From Cryptomeria japonica (taxonomy: Eukaryota > Streptophyta > Pinopsida > Cupressales > Cupressaceae): 64,000 bases of DNA. The position numbers and the translations under genes were made by a program. The stretch is taken from NCBI RefSeq assembly GCF_030272615.1, contig NC_081405.1, forward strand, positions 161,266,694 through 161,330,693. The letters are read 5' to 3'. Below are positions 35,199-46,913 of this stretch, in pieces. The stretch's first letter is position 1. Each line of letters begins with the position of its first letter. Under the pieces are notes generated by a model that had not been told where the DNA came from, did not search any database, and saw nothing but the letters and a program-made list of their open reading frames with translations.

Positions 35199-35214
35199 AG
35201 GCTCTAATACCAAT
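35199..35214 (-). other. Primer binding site, element F
   Basis: The minus strand reads ATTGGTATTAGAGCCT after ...CTAACA, one base off the initiator-Met tRNA site. Confidence 0.88.
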
Positions 35215-36201
35215 TGTTAGGTCCCAGAGACAACTAAGAGGGGGGGGGGGGGGGTGAATTAGTTGTCTAATAAATTCAACAAAAATTAACTTAACCAAAA
35301 CTTAATGCTTCATACCGGTAAACCAAACTTTATGTCGGTAGACAGTTTTATCAGTTAATTGCAGTACCGATAAAGATTAATGCATGAGATAGAAAGACAA
35401 TAACATACACAACACATAACACAAATATTTGTATGTGGAAACCCTATAGGGGAAAAAATACGGTGGGAAGCCTTACCCATAATCAAATGATACTACTGCA
35501 AATAGTATGTGTGTACAATATGGAGTTTGCACATGCAGAAAAGCCAGCTGCCTAGGGCTCACTGCTCAATCACAAAATGAGAGTCACAGTGACTACAATT
35601 GGATGGTTAAATCCAATGATAATGTACTTCTTAAAATAGTATCTTCATATGCTAGATTTAGTACTAGTTTAGTTCTGATTGCCTTCACAAAAACCTTCCT
35701 TCAACCTTGAAATGATGTCTGTGTGTATAGCTTTGTTTATTTTCGCATATATCCTATTACAATACTTTTCCTTATCGCATATCAATCTCACAAATGAGAT
35801 CTTACATTTATACCATAACCTAAGAACAATTGAATAGGTTGGCTCACTAAAAGATATTACAATAAAATCAATTACAAATGAATCAATAAGCGATGCATCA
35901 TGTCGGCTCATTGCATTTACAATAATAATAAATAATCTCCATAACATGCTGTGCTAATCTAGAATAGATATGCTTACCGGTGCATAACCTGGACCTATTT
36001 GCTGGTAACAACAAATATGCAAACCTGAATAGTCCAATAACCAAATCGCCAAAACCAAGTGATCAAATAATGTCTTCAACATAACCAGGTAGTCTCGAAG
36101 TCATTCCAAGTGCCGGTGAACAATATAACCTACCGGTGAACCAAATACCGGTGAACATAACCAAAGATATCCAAGTTCTGATAAGTGTTGATAGGTGATG
36201 A
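35215..36201 (-). repeat. 5' LTR of element F, outer 52 bases missing
   Basis: Aligns with 29597-30658. It has a run of about 15 G (35240-35254), lacks an internal segment of about 30 bases around GTGACTGTGCATAAGTCACTTG, and ends at ...AGGTGATGA (36201). The left LTR continues for 52 more bases. Confidence 0.92.
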
Positions 36202-36268
36202 CCGATCATGTGGTCATTGCTTTGTTTCATCATTGAGCCTTTAAAATATGGGAAGTGAGTGCAAACAT
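36202..36268. repeat. 67-bp flank duplication, right of F
   Basis: Copy of 29530-29596 with two base differences, then unique sequence CAATGGTATAATTGAACC. Confidence 0.93.
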
Positions 36269-37199
36269 CAATGGTATAATTGAACCATGATGACCTGAGC
36301 ACTACTTTCCTAGGATTTGATATTGCAAGTTAGCACAAGCATCTAGGTATAATTGAACCAAGATGATCTGAGTGTTTCTTGCATAAAACAGACAATATTA
36401 ATCATTTCTATATGCAAGTCTGAAATATCTTCTATGATACTCTGATGATCATGTCCTAAGACAACTTTGCACATATGAATGATTAAGTTACATACAACAG
36501 ACAAGAAAAATATCATGTTCCTTCCTTGTTCCTCTAGTTAAAGACATCCTGGAGTCACTCAGAATTCATGATAGCAAAAAATCAAGATAAAATAGTTGAA
36601 CCATTACTGTCAAAGTGTTAAAATCATTTGTCAAAATATATCATCCATTAATATGTGTTTGTCATGTTTAGACTATTATGTGATAGTTCATGGTTGACAA
36701 TTTGATCTTATGTTCAATGTTGGATGTGTCTTAGTTTTTCGCTTGACCAATGTTGCCTAACAATTGTTCTACCTATTTGATTAATCTCAAAATGATGAAA
36801 TTTTTTTCCCCCAGCTAGGTTCAGGATTTTGCCCCCAGTCTAGAAACAAACTTTATTATGATATGTACAATGATCCAAACCATGGTGAGAAATCACTTGG
36901 GATGCTTGCGTATGTACAAAGGCTTTATTATGGATATGAATAACACTGATGGAAATGAATGCAAGCGGAAGGATGCATGAACCAATAGATGGAAGAGCTA
37001 GCTGACAGATAACACCTGTTTGCCAAGTTTTCACCATCTATTTTTATTGCACTTTTTCTCATATTTGATTTTTTATTTGATTTTTCACTGTTTTCACTAT
37101 TTTTGTATTTTCTGCTTTTTTTACTTTTTGGATTTTTTGTTTTTCCACAGTTTTTTGGATTTTCTGCATTTTCACTATTTTTTGGATTTTTCTTTTTTT
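36269..37199 (-). other. 3' non-coding region after G integrase
   Basis: Follows the G pol stop at 37200 in G's direction. 37030-37200 is an A-rich tract on the minus strand with loose 12- to 15-base repeats (AAAAATCCAAAAA, AGTGAAAA). Purine tracts TTTTTTTCCCCCAG and TTTTGCCCCCAG (plus strand, 36798-36840) could be polypurine tract candidates on the minus strand. No LTR is found to the left of it before F. Confidence 0.5.
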
Positions 37200-38330
37200 T
37201 TAGACATAAAACTTCTTCAGATGTAAGTTATTGGTGGGTTCCTCAAGCTGATCCCCATCCTGTGTTGATAGCTGATATGCTCTTGACCCAAATACTGATG
37301 TGACCACAAACAAACGTAACTAGTTTGGTTCAAACTTCCCTTTCTTTTCTTGATCTGACTGGTTTTGTGCATTTTCCTTTAGTACTAGTTCCCCAACTTG
37401 AAAGACTCATGGTTTGACCTTGTGATTATAACTTCGACACATTCTTTGCTGATATACCTTTAAATGATCAAAGGCATTTTGTCTTTGTTCATGGATCAAT
37501 TCTAACTCTTGCAATATAGATACTCATTGTTCTTCATTTGGGATAAGACCTTTTAATGATACTCATAGAGAAGATATCTCTACTTCTATTAGCAGTATTG
37601 CTTTTGATTCATAAACAAGAGATAAAAGTGTGGTACATGTTGGTGTGTAGATATTGGTATGGTAGGCCCATAGAGAAGGGTTGAATTGAATATGCCAATC
37701 TCTGCCAGCATCATTCAGTCTTTTTGAGGATTTTCAAAATAGTTTTGTTTGATGCTTCTGCTTGCCCATTCCCTTGTGGATAGTAGGGTGTGGAAAATCT
37801 GTGTTGGATTTTGAATTTCTCACATAGCTCTTGGACATCCTGATTCTTGAATGGTCACCCATTATCAGTGATAATGATCATGGGTATTCCATAGTGATAG
37901 ATGATGTAGTTTAAATGTAAAAATTCATTTTCCTATGATATTGATGAGAGGTACGATCTCAATCCATTTTGTGAAATATTTTGTAGCTACAAGGATGAAT
38001 TTGTGACAATTGGATGAAGAAGGATTTATCTTTCCTACTAGATCAAGACCCCATTGGTAGAAAGGCCAAGATGTTTCCAAAGCATGAAGTTCTTGTACTG
38101 GTGTATGAATTAAATTTCCATTTATCTGACATTGTTTGCATGTTTTAGCTATTTGAAAAGAATCTCCTTCCATAGTTGGCCAATAATAGCCCAAGCGTAT
38201 GAGTTTTTTTGAAAGGGTAAGACCACTTGAATGAGTGCCACAAATGTCTTTATGGATGTTATTTAAGGCCTTCTCAGATTCTTCTTGCTTGAGACATCTT
38301 AAAAGAGTATCGTCCGACCTCATTTAAAAA
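37200..38330 (-). pseudogene. Element G integrase
   Basis: HKDICGTHSSGLTLSKKLIR and RLGYYWPTM, then CKQCQINGN (HHCC zinc region, 38100-38250). PFYQWGLDLVGKI carries the first Asp, then ITDNG (about 37860) the second and YYPQGNGQAEASNK (about 37770) the Glu. After stops the C-terminal YNHKVKP, KGKFEPNWLGPFV and NNLHLKKFYV blocks end at a TAA at 37200-37202. Catalytic residues D, D and E look intact. Several stops. Confidence 0.88.
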
Positions 38331-38730
38331 GGGTATCTGCAACAAGAGTATAATGGGAGGATTGGCAAATAAAGTTTCTCTTTTGATTTTTTGACAAATC
38401 AAGAGGGAGGGTGTTATCTTTGAGGTATGTATAAGTTTTTCCATAGTGGGAGGAATCATGCCCAACAAGGTGACAAATAGTTTGGTAATTAGGACAATTA
38501 TGAGCAGGGTAAAACAACTCTTCCACCAAGAATTCGTAACGCTCTTAATTTTTCTGTGTTTGAAGTAGAGAAGCAAGTGTTGCCATGGCATTTGCTGCTT
38601 TGTTGTCATTCCTTGGAATTTGCTCAAAAGGGATTTCTATAAAATACTTCTTGAAATCATCTACCATCTTTTTATAAGGCATGAGTTTGTCATCCTTTGT
38701 TTGGTAATCGCCATTGATTTGATTGATGAC
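38331..38730 (-). pseudogene. Element G archaeal-type RNase H, C-terminal part
   Basis: Continues after the solo LTR with KLVINQINGDYQTKDDKLMPY, then FEQIPRNDNKAANAMATLA, which holds the last catalytic Asp (RNDNKAAN). Confidence 0.85.
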
Positions 38731-38735
38731 AAGTT
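38731..38735. repeat. Target duplication AAGTT (left of S2)
   Basis: Pairs with GAGTT at 39875-39879 (one mismatch). Confidence 0.65.
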
Positions 38736-39874
38736 TGATGAATACTAAGAGGGGGGGGGGTGAATTAGTATGCCAAAAATATTTGCACTTAAACACTTTG
38801 GAAGACAAACAGTAAACTGGTAAAATAGTTTAACAGACAAACCAGATAACAAACATACAAACCAAACAGCTAATAATGCATTCACCCACAGAAGCACAAA
38901 CACCATAACACAATAGATTTTGATGTGGAAACCCAAATGGGAAAAACCACGGTGAGATGGAACTCACAAGTCACTATCTGCAAAATAGGAACCAGACCGG
39001 TTAAGGTTAGACCGATTAAGGTCTTACAATGTTCTTCACCAGAACAGATCTTGTTAGGAATTTCAATCTCTGTTAGGAGATAAGTCCAATTAAAGACTAC
39101 CTTGCTAGAGGATTTTAGATCCATAGATGTGAACCACCTTGTTAGAGGATTTACAAAAGGCTTTTGGGCCTACCCGGTTAAGGGCTACAGACTTGTCAAA
39201 GATGTGAGTAATCAACAAGTGTTTGATCTAGCTAATAGCACAGACTGCTCGGTTAGATCCTTGATAGCTCATTCTTAATGCACTCCTACATTAATTTAGT
39301 CTTCTACAAATTCATATTCTCTCCAACTCCACAACCACCTTAAACCCTAGCCACAATATCAACTATCGCAACAACAATAACATCAACAACCTAAAACCCT
39401 AGACATGATGTCCTTATAAAAGAAATTGATTTCATATTGGTCCAATAGGATTACATTACAATTTCCTAGGTTCAATGAACCTAGACATACTAGGTAACAT
39501 GTCACAAAAAGCATCGCTACAATGTCAACACCATCAAACAATCGATGGATGGTAACTCATCACAAAATGTTAGTTGGTAACTCATCACAGAGTATTACCA
39601 GTCCATACAAAATGTTGGTTGCCAGTTTGTCAAAAAAATGAAGACTGGTAGAAATGTGTTATGCCGCTTTAATCCCTCATACTGCTTGAGGTCAACATGC
39701 CGCTTCAGATTGAGAAACACATTCTGCAAAACATCAATAGTCTAAAGACTATAATACAACATACCGGTTGGAACAAATACCAGTTGTGCTCTAACTCATA
39801 CATATAAGGAGGATTTCAATGCAAGTGTGTGTCCATCAATGACAATCACAACATACACATCAAACATGCCAATA
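38736..39874 (-). mobile_element. Solo LTR S2 inside G RNase H
   Basis: 1,139 bases. On the plus strand it starts TGATGAATACTAAGAGGGGG and ends ...CATGCCAATA. It has GATGTGGAAACCCAAATGGGAAAAACCACGGTGAG (38919-38953) and TTAGAGGATTT/GGTTAAGG blocks as in element H's LTR, so it is a relative of H. It sits exactly between GDSQL and the VINQ block of G's second RNase H. No internal region, so a solo LTR. Confidence 0.88.
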
Positions 39875-40213
39875 GAGTTGAGAGTCTCCAAAGACTTGAA
39901 GTTGTGTAATGTTCCATTCTATAGCCATTTTGATAACTGTAACCAAAGCTTCATATTTTGTTGTATTGTTTGTGCATGGAAAGCTTAATTTGTACGCTTT
40001 CAGAATTATATGACCTTGTGGTGTGATGAATAGAGTACCTTCTCTTGATCCATGCTGTGTATATGAATCATCAAAGTATAATTGTCTTGTTTTTGTGGTG
40101 ACCGTTAGGATATCAGCATCGGGAAATTCAATGTGTAAAGAATAATCATCTTGAAGCTGTGCCTCTGCTAGTTGGTCTGCAATGACTTGCCCCTTGATAG
40201 ATTTTCTATCCAC
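39875..40213 (-). pseudogene. Element G archaeal-type RNase H, N-terminal part
   Basis: DRKSIKGQVIADQLAEAQ (linker), QLYFDDSYTQHGS (first Asp; the usual FDGS reads FDDS), GHIILKAYKLSFPCTNNTTKYEAL (catalytic Glu) and LQVFGDSQL (catalytic Asp). It ends at S2. This second RNase H is a Tat-lineage feature. Confidence 0.87.
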
Positions 40214-41480
40214 ATACTCAATATCAAACTCTCAAGATCATGATCCATTTTGCTAATCTTCCTATTAATGTTGCCTTACTGAGCAAATACTTCAATGGAT
40301 CAATTTTAGCTATCAACTTGATGGAGTGAGATAGTAGATAGTGTCCTAATTTTTGAGAAGCAAAAACTACCGCCAAGCATGCTTTTTTTGTTGGGGAATA
40401 GTTGAGCTTGTATCCCACTAGTGTTCCACTGATGTAGTAAATGGATTGTTCTTTGTCTTCATTATCCTATTGTGCAAGCAAAACTCATAATGATACTTCG
40501 GTGGTCGATACATAGAGTAACAATGGATTTTCTAGAATTGGTGACATTAGGATGGGTGGTTGCATGAGATAGGTCTTGATCTTGTTGAATGCATCCTCAC
40601 ATTGATGGTCCCACTTGAAATTAATATTTTTATGCAAGAGATGAGTAAATGGTTGACATTTATCAGCTAGTTGAGAAACAAATCTTCTAATTAACTATAG
40701 TCTTCCTTGGAGTGATCTGAGCTGACTGATATTCCTGAGAGATCCCATTTCCATGTTGCTTATACCTCTAGCTGAAATAATGTATCCCAATAGGTTGCCG
40801 GAAGTGACACCAAAGGCACATTTCTTAGGATTTAGCCATAGCTTGTACTATTCTAACCAGTCAAAGATCTTTTCCAGTATCCCTATATGTTCTTCTTTGT
40901 TGTATGATTTGGCCAAGATGTCATCCACATAGTCTTCCATGAACGTATGCATCATGTCATGGAATATCATTGTTATAGCTCTCTAATATGTGACACCTTC
41001 TTTCTTTAGTCCAAAAGGAATGACATTCTAGTAGAAATTACCCCACAGACATGTGAACGCTATATTTTCCTGATCTTCAGGTGCTATTTTAATCTGATTG
41101 TATCTATAGAAACCATCAATTAGAGAAAACATGGAGTGTCTAGCAGTGAAATCTACAATGATGTCAATGTTAGGCAAAGGAAAGTCATCCTTTGGACATG
41201 CATTATTAAGATCTCTAAAGTTTGTCCATACTTTGATACTTTTGTTTGGTTTGGAAACATGAATGATGTTTGATACCCATTGAGGATATGCTACAGGTCT
41301 GATGAATCCTACATCCAATAATTTCTTTAGTTCTTCTTTGACCAGGAGAGAGATATGAGGATGCATCTTCCTTAACTTCTGTTTAACTAAAATGTCTCCT
41401 AGACTAACATTTAAGTGATGCATAATAAGCTCTAGATCCAACCCTGGGATGTCTGCATATGACCAGGAGAAATTGATTTG
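40214..41480 (-). pseudogene. Element G reverse transcriptase and first RNase H
   Basis: ADIPGLDLELIMHHLNVSLG, KQKLRKMHP, FIRPVAYPQWVSNIIHV, FRDLNNACPKDDFPLPNID and DGFYRYNQIKIAPEDQENI (41441-41028). After a stop at about 41027 follow FMEDYVDDILAKS (about 40910-40945, polymerase site intact), NPKKCAFGVTSGNLLGY, and RNase H with SQKLGHYLLSHSIKL and LIGRLAKWIMIL (40418-40224). Stops and frameshifts occur between the blocks. Confidence 0.88.
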
Positions 41481-42250
41481 TCATTGTTTGAATAATTCCA
41501 TATTTTGTTGCATTTCTTGTTCTGACAGAGAAGTTGCTGGATGTAGAATCTTTGGTTGTTCTATTGTCCCAATGTTAACTACCTTTGTTGGTTCGATCAA
41601 AATTGATAACCTTTCTTGATAGTACTCAGGTAAAGTGTCAAATCTCCCATCTTCCGATGCCTCGAGGAGGTTTTCATTGTTAGATGCATCCTTTCTTTTT
41701 ACTTTTTCTTGATTTAATGTTGCCAAGGAATGGTTTTCAACATTAGACCTGATATTATTTTCTTTATTTTCCTTTTTGTGTCTGGGAGATTTGGCACCCA
41801 CTTGACTGGAAGATGCATTGTTCCTAGTGAAAGTTCTTGTGGGTTCGATTGCAGTAAGATATACAAATATGGCATTGTCATTAGGAAAGGTATCAATGGC
41901 AGTATGTCTTTCATTTTCCCAATCAATAAGTTCAGGGTGAATTAGAAGTAAGGGGTCCTCAGGTTGAGATGTTTTGAGGGTATCAAGGGTCATGATAGAT
42001 ATATCAAAGTTTTCAATATGTATGTCAATGTATAGAGTGATACTCTCATCAAAATGACCTTGCACAAGGGGCTCCTGATCGTCCTCGATTAAGTCTAAGT
42101 CAGCCGAATGTGATTCTAATTAAAGTGGGATAGTTCCTAACATTTTCCCTGCACATGTGTGAACTACATTGACTCCTACATCTTCTTCAAAGCATTTTTC
42201 TTCAGAATGATAGGAATCCCATTCCAATTCATTAGAATCTGTCTCACTTG
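41481..42250 (-). pseudogene. Element G pre-RT linker
   Basis: Open for about 195 codons (42065-41481), low in motifs: acidic and Lys-rich stretches, EDGRFDTLPEYYQERLS, then LSEQEMQQNMELFKQ just before the RT start. It separates protease from RT in Tat elements. The 5 bases ACTTG at 42246-42250 are the left target duplication of H. Confidence 0.7.
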
Positions 42251-43692
42251 TGATGAATAATGATGAACAACAAATACCCTAACCGGTACTTGGGGGGGGG
42301 GGTGAATCAATACATACAAAAACTTCTCAACAACTTATCAAGTTAAAACAATGATAACCGGTAGTCTTCATTACTGAACTTAACCATGGCAATATTGCTT
42401 AAACACAGTAAGACTTCAAGCAGCTTAAACTCGTAAAACTGAATACTTCAAATATCACTCAATACTTGATAACTACTTCACCTATATACATATGCAAGTG
42501 TTGTATAAGTAATACCATAACCTTTAGCTCTGCTTGCATAATCACCTAAACAAATAATACTTAATCATCACATGAAAAATGCACAACTCATGACACACAA
42601 ATTTTTCACGTGGAAACCCAAATGGGAAAAACCACGGTGGGGATGAATACCCACAAGCTTGTTTTGAACTCTTTTGAAGTCCACTCTATTAGGAGCCTAG
42701 TCCGGTTAAAGACTTTACAATAAGGTTTTTCTAGGAACCGATCCTGTTAAAGATTAGCTGGTTAAGGGATGGCTATATACCCTGTTAAAGGTTAGCTTGC
42801 TAGAGGATTTGAAGAACTCAATGAACTTGGGTCACCTAGTTAGAGGTTTTACAATAAGCCTGTTAAAGCTACCCGGTCAAGGGATTTTCCTTCTGTTGAA
42901 ATGGTTAGAAGACAACATGTAAAACTTTGATCTGATAACAACACTATATGCTAAGGTAGATCCTTTTCAGTTCCTCTACTCTGCAATCACACTCTACAAT
43001 TTTCACTCACTCTACTCTGCAATCACACTTTGTAGTTTTCATTCACTGGTCTGGCAAGTATCTTATCAGTTGGATAGACACACAACTTTTTCCAACAAAT
43101 TAAAATAAAAAACATCATCGACCTTATAGACAACAATTAGGTCGGTAACATAAACCCTAAACCCTAATCAATTTAGGTTTACAATTACAAGCAGTCCAAT
43201 CCTGACCATCCAAACACATTACATAGAATGAAACAATCTCAAATAGATTGCAAGTCATTTTGGATCATCCATTCTTTACTGCACATAGAAATCAGTAACC
43301 CATCACGCTTTCTTCTCATACTACTAAGAAGAATGTTCATTCTCGAGGTAGACATCAAATGCAGTCAATCTTCATATGCACGATCCTCAAGGAAATCCTT
43401 CACATGCACAAAACTGACGTGGCATCTCGATCTCATCCTTATCTCTTAGCTAACTCATCACAAAATATCACCGGTTGCATTGCATAGGCTAGATTGCCCC
43501 CTAGAGCTGAGACTACCAACTGGTAGTCACACTTAGTGAAACCCTGACACTGGTTCACTACATCTCTTCATACCGGTTCTCGAACTTGATCATCAATAAC
43601 AACTTCCAATATTCATACCGGTTGACCTGTACTTATTGACATCAATGACAACATATATTATCATCATATTATCATATCATCTTATGCCAATA
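42251..43692 (-). repeat. 3' LTR of element H
   Basis: Plus strand TGATGAATAATG...CTTATGCCAATA; the ancestral end CCAACA is kept in the right copy. It contains the ACGTGGAAACCCAAATGGGAAAAACCACGGTGGGG box (42608-42642), a G-tract and two telomere-like units AAACCCTAAACCCTAA (43152-43167). Confidence 0.93.
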
Positions 43693-44021
43693 GTCTCCCC
43701 CTTCGGCATTGATGACAATACTCAGTGTAGCATTGTAATTATAAACATCATAGACCCATGCAACTAAAATATCTTCATCTGATATCTTCTCCCCCTTTGA
43801 CAACAATGCCAAAGTGGAGGCACAAACTTCCATACTCCACTATGCTGCTCCCCCTATGGAGTAGCATCCTTCAACACATCAATCCTAAAAGATTTATCAC
43901 TGTAATACCTGGCTGATGTGGAGCACACATTTTTAATTCACTTCATGAAGGGGTAAAACCCCTAATTAACCTCTCAAATAGGTAAATGTAGTCTCTAGTA
44001 AGGGCTTAGTGAATATATCTG
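43693..44021 (-). promoter_or_regulatory. Polypurine tract region of element H
   Basis: The minus strand reads ATGCCGAAGGGGGAGAC before the LTR. A second AGGGGGAG-type tract lies at about 43787-43797 and another near 43850. The last RNase H codons come before it. Confidence 0.7.
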
Positions 44022-44297
44022 CTAGCTGCTCCTACTGGAAACATGTTGTAATGCAACCTCTCTACTTTGAACCTTCTCTCTCAAGAAATGATACTTGAGT
44101 TCAATGTGCTTAGTCCTAGCATGCAATATCGAATTCTTGGAGATATTGATTGCACTATTATTGTCACAAAATATACTCACCGGTTCAGATATAGGTACTT
44201 TGAAACCATCCAATACATGTTTCATCCAGATTGCTTGAGTGCAGTTTATAAATGCTGCCACATATTCTGCTTCAGCTGTAGATTGAGAAGTACAACT
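44022..44297 (-). pseudogene. Element H RNase H
   Basis: STAEAEY-type block broken by a stop (about 44265-44295), then AAFINCTQAIWMKHVLDG, SIFCDNNSAINISKNSILH and HIELKYHFLREKVQSREV. The catalytic CDN Asp is present. The C-terminal end is shifted. Confidence 0.87.
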
Positions 44298-45499
44298 CTA
44301 CTTCTTACTTGTCCATAAGACTAGTCTTCCACCAGGAAAGAATGCTCCACCGGTTGTGCTTTTTCGGTCATCCACATTACCTCCCCAATATGCATCGGTA
44401 AATACCTTTAGATTAAAATTACCATTGTATGGATACCACAATCCATAATCAACTATCCCTTTCAGATATCTAAGAATCCTCTTGATTGCTACCATGTGGG
44501 ATCCTCTTGGACTTTTCTGAAAATGAGATACTATGCCCACTGCATGAGCAATATCTAGTTTGTTGTGCACCATATAGTGAAGCTTACCGATCATTGAACC
44601 ATACTCCTTCTCATTCACTAATGTTGAATCATCTTCCTTAGTCAATTTACAACCGGTCACCATCGGTGTACCACTGGTTTTCTCTCCTCCATGCCAAAGG
44701 TATTCAATACCTCTTTGACATACTTAGACTGGGTAATAAAGATACCCTCTTTAATTTGTTGAATCTGTAAACCAATGAAGAACTTCATCTCTCCAATCAG
44801 AGATATCTCAAACTCTTTCTTCATTTCATCTGCAAATGCATGGCTCATTTCATCATCTCCTCCAAAGTTTATGTCATCTACAAATACTTCACAAATCAAA
44901 ATTTGATCATCTTCAAATTTTTGGTAGATGTTACTGTCCTCACTTGTTCTCTGAAATCCTATCTTCACAAGTTGAGAGTGTAATCGTTCATACCATGCCC
45001 TTGGTGCTTGTTTCAATCCATATAGGGCCTTGTGTAATCTACAAACCATGTTACTATCTTTTGATAAGGCAAACCCATCTGATTGCTCAATATACACTTC
45101 CTCTTCTAGGATTCCATTCAAGAATGCAAAATTCCCATGCATCTGGTATACCTTAAATCCCTTGAATGCTACAAATACAAGTAGCATTCTAACACCTTCC
45201 AATCTAGCCACAGGGGCAAAGCTTTCTCCATAGTCTTCTCCCTCTTCCTAAGCATATCCCTTGCATACAAGTCTTGCCTTGTTTCTTACAACTATGCCTT
45301 CTCCATTTAGCTTATTCTTGAAGAACCATTTGGTACCTATGAAATTCTTGTGTTCTAGTTTGGGTACCAAAGACCATGTTGCATTCTTTTCTATCTGGTC
45401 TAGCTCCTCTTCCATTGCCTTAATCCAATCTTCATCTGTAAGTGCTTCTCTAGAAGTCTTAGGCTCAAATTCCGAAATCATGCAAGAGTTTTCTTTCAC
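44298..45499 (-). pseudogene. Element H reverse transcriptase
   Basis: DWIKAMEEELDQIEKNATWSLV, TKWFFKNKLNGEG, LVCKGYA, ARLEGVRMLLVFVAFKGFKVY, LEEEVYIEQSDGFA, CRLHKALYGLKQAPRAWY, CEVFVDDINFGGDD (active site, about 44868-44905), MKFFIGLQIQQ and KLHYMVHNKLDIAHAVG. Frameshifts lie near 45240 and 44660. Confidence 0.9.
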
Positions 45500-45592
45500 C
45501 TTTCTTCTTGTGAGTATCCCTGCATCTTTATCTCCTATGATCTACTTCAGATCATGATGTAGTTTCACATATCTAGGAATGACTCTACCTAG

Positions 45593-46892
45593 TTATGCTT
45601 GCTTGTCCTCTTCTTCTTCACTTACTTCTTCTTCTTCACCTACTGTAGCTTCTACCGATATAGGAACACTAAGGTCTTTACTTATTTCTTTCTTAACTGG
45701 TTCCCAGAAGGCTACACCCGGTTCATCTTCCACTTGCTCGTTGCAGGTTTCCTCAGGTTCCTTAGGGGATTCATCAACCCTGACATTTATACTCTCAACA
45801 ATTTTTTGTGTCTTATTGTTGTAGCACTTGAGAGCTTTACTTTTAGTGGAATATCCCAGAAATATTACTTCATCACATTTAGCATCAAACTTGCTCAGAT
45901 GCTCACCTCTCTTGATGTAACACTTACTGCCAAATACTTTTAAATAACTCACAGTGGGAGTCTTCCCGGTCCAATACTCATAAGGAGTTTTAACTTTACC
46001 TTTCTTGATGAGTACTTGGTTCATAGTATAGACTGTAGTGCTCATCGTGTGCTTCTCTCCAAAAAGTGTGAGCAACCTTTCCTTGGATCAACATTGTTTT
46101 GGCCACTTCAACCACAACCTTGTTATTCCTTTCTGCTATGCTATTCTATTGTGTTGTCCTTGGGGGAGACAACTGCCTCTTGATATCGCTATCTTCACAG
46201 TACTTGTTGAATTAATCAGAGGTGAATTCACCTCCTTGATTAGTTCTTAGGATTTTTATCATTTGATCACTTTCCTTCTCTACTAATGCTCTAAAGGCTT
46301 CTAACTTTCCAAACACCTCAGAATTGTCTTTCAAGAATGTGACCCACATCATTATTGAGAAATCATCACTAAGAATCATGAAATACCTATCTCCATAAAT
46401 ACTTCTAGTTTTCATAGGACCACACAATTCAGTATGCACAAGATCAAGTAAGTTCTCTGTTGAAAAAGACTTGCCTTTGAAATTTGAGGAAGACATCTTC
46501 CCAAGTTGACATTCTCTGCACAAATAATTCTCCAGATTGTTCATCAAAGGCAATCCTCTTACTGCCTTCATCTTACTTGCCTTTACAATATTATCAAAGT
46601 TCATATGACAAAGTCTCCTATGCCATATCCAATTGTCATCAAACTTCACCATCAGACACCGACTAATCTTGGCATTCAACTAAAACAAGTTACCTCTGGT
46701 CTACTTAGTAGTGGCAATAAGTTCACCACTCTTTCCAATTATACTGCAGACTCCACCTTTGAACTCCAGAATGATTTCTTTGTCATTTAGCTGAGCAACA
46801 CTCAAAAGGTTATGCTTAAGACCTTCTACCCAGTAGACATCATCCACACTTCTCTTTCCATTCAGTGAGATGGATCCTTTTCCTTTTACCAA
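45593..46892 (-). pseudogene. Element H integrase
   Basis: VKGKGSISLNGKRSVDDVYW (end of protease), WIWHRRLCHMNF and CRECQLGKM (zinc region), DLVHTELCGP, DDFSIMMW and RTNQGGEFTSD (46223-46243; Asn replaces the second catalytic Asp). The region with the catalytic Glu (46080-46200) is damaged. The C-terminal part is VSYLKVFGSKCYIKRG, IFLGYSTKSKALKCYN and an acidic tail. Confidence 0.87.
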
Positions 46893-46913
46893 GCAAGGTG
46901 CATCATTGCCAAA

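Larger units (their letters stand above)
29597..36201 (-). mobile_element. Element F: nearly complete Ty1/copia element
   Basis: On the minus strand: 5' LTR (35215-36201), primer site (35199-35214), gag-protease, integrase, reverse transcriptase, RNase H, polypurine tract region, 3' LTR (29597-30658). All copia domains are present in order (protease, integrase, RT, RNase H). A handful of stops, a frameshift near 33640 and a lost integrase Asp make it inactive. It is the best-preserved complete domain set in the window. It belongs to the same LTR family as solo LTR S1. Confidence 0.92.

Noticed and set aside
37020-37303. Phe-rich putative membrane protein on the plus strand
   Set aside because: Produced by the T-rich tract opposite the A-rich region after G pol; no motif.
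43152-43167. Interstitial telomere
   Set aside because: Only two units, and it occurs in both LTRs of H, so it belongs to the LTR.
45599-45943. Phe/Tyr-rich plus-strand frame that could look membrane-bound
   Set aside because: Antisense of the acidic linker of element H's integrase.
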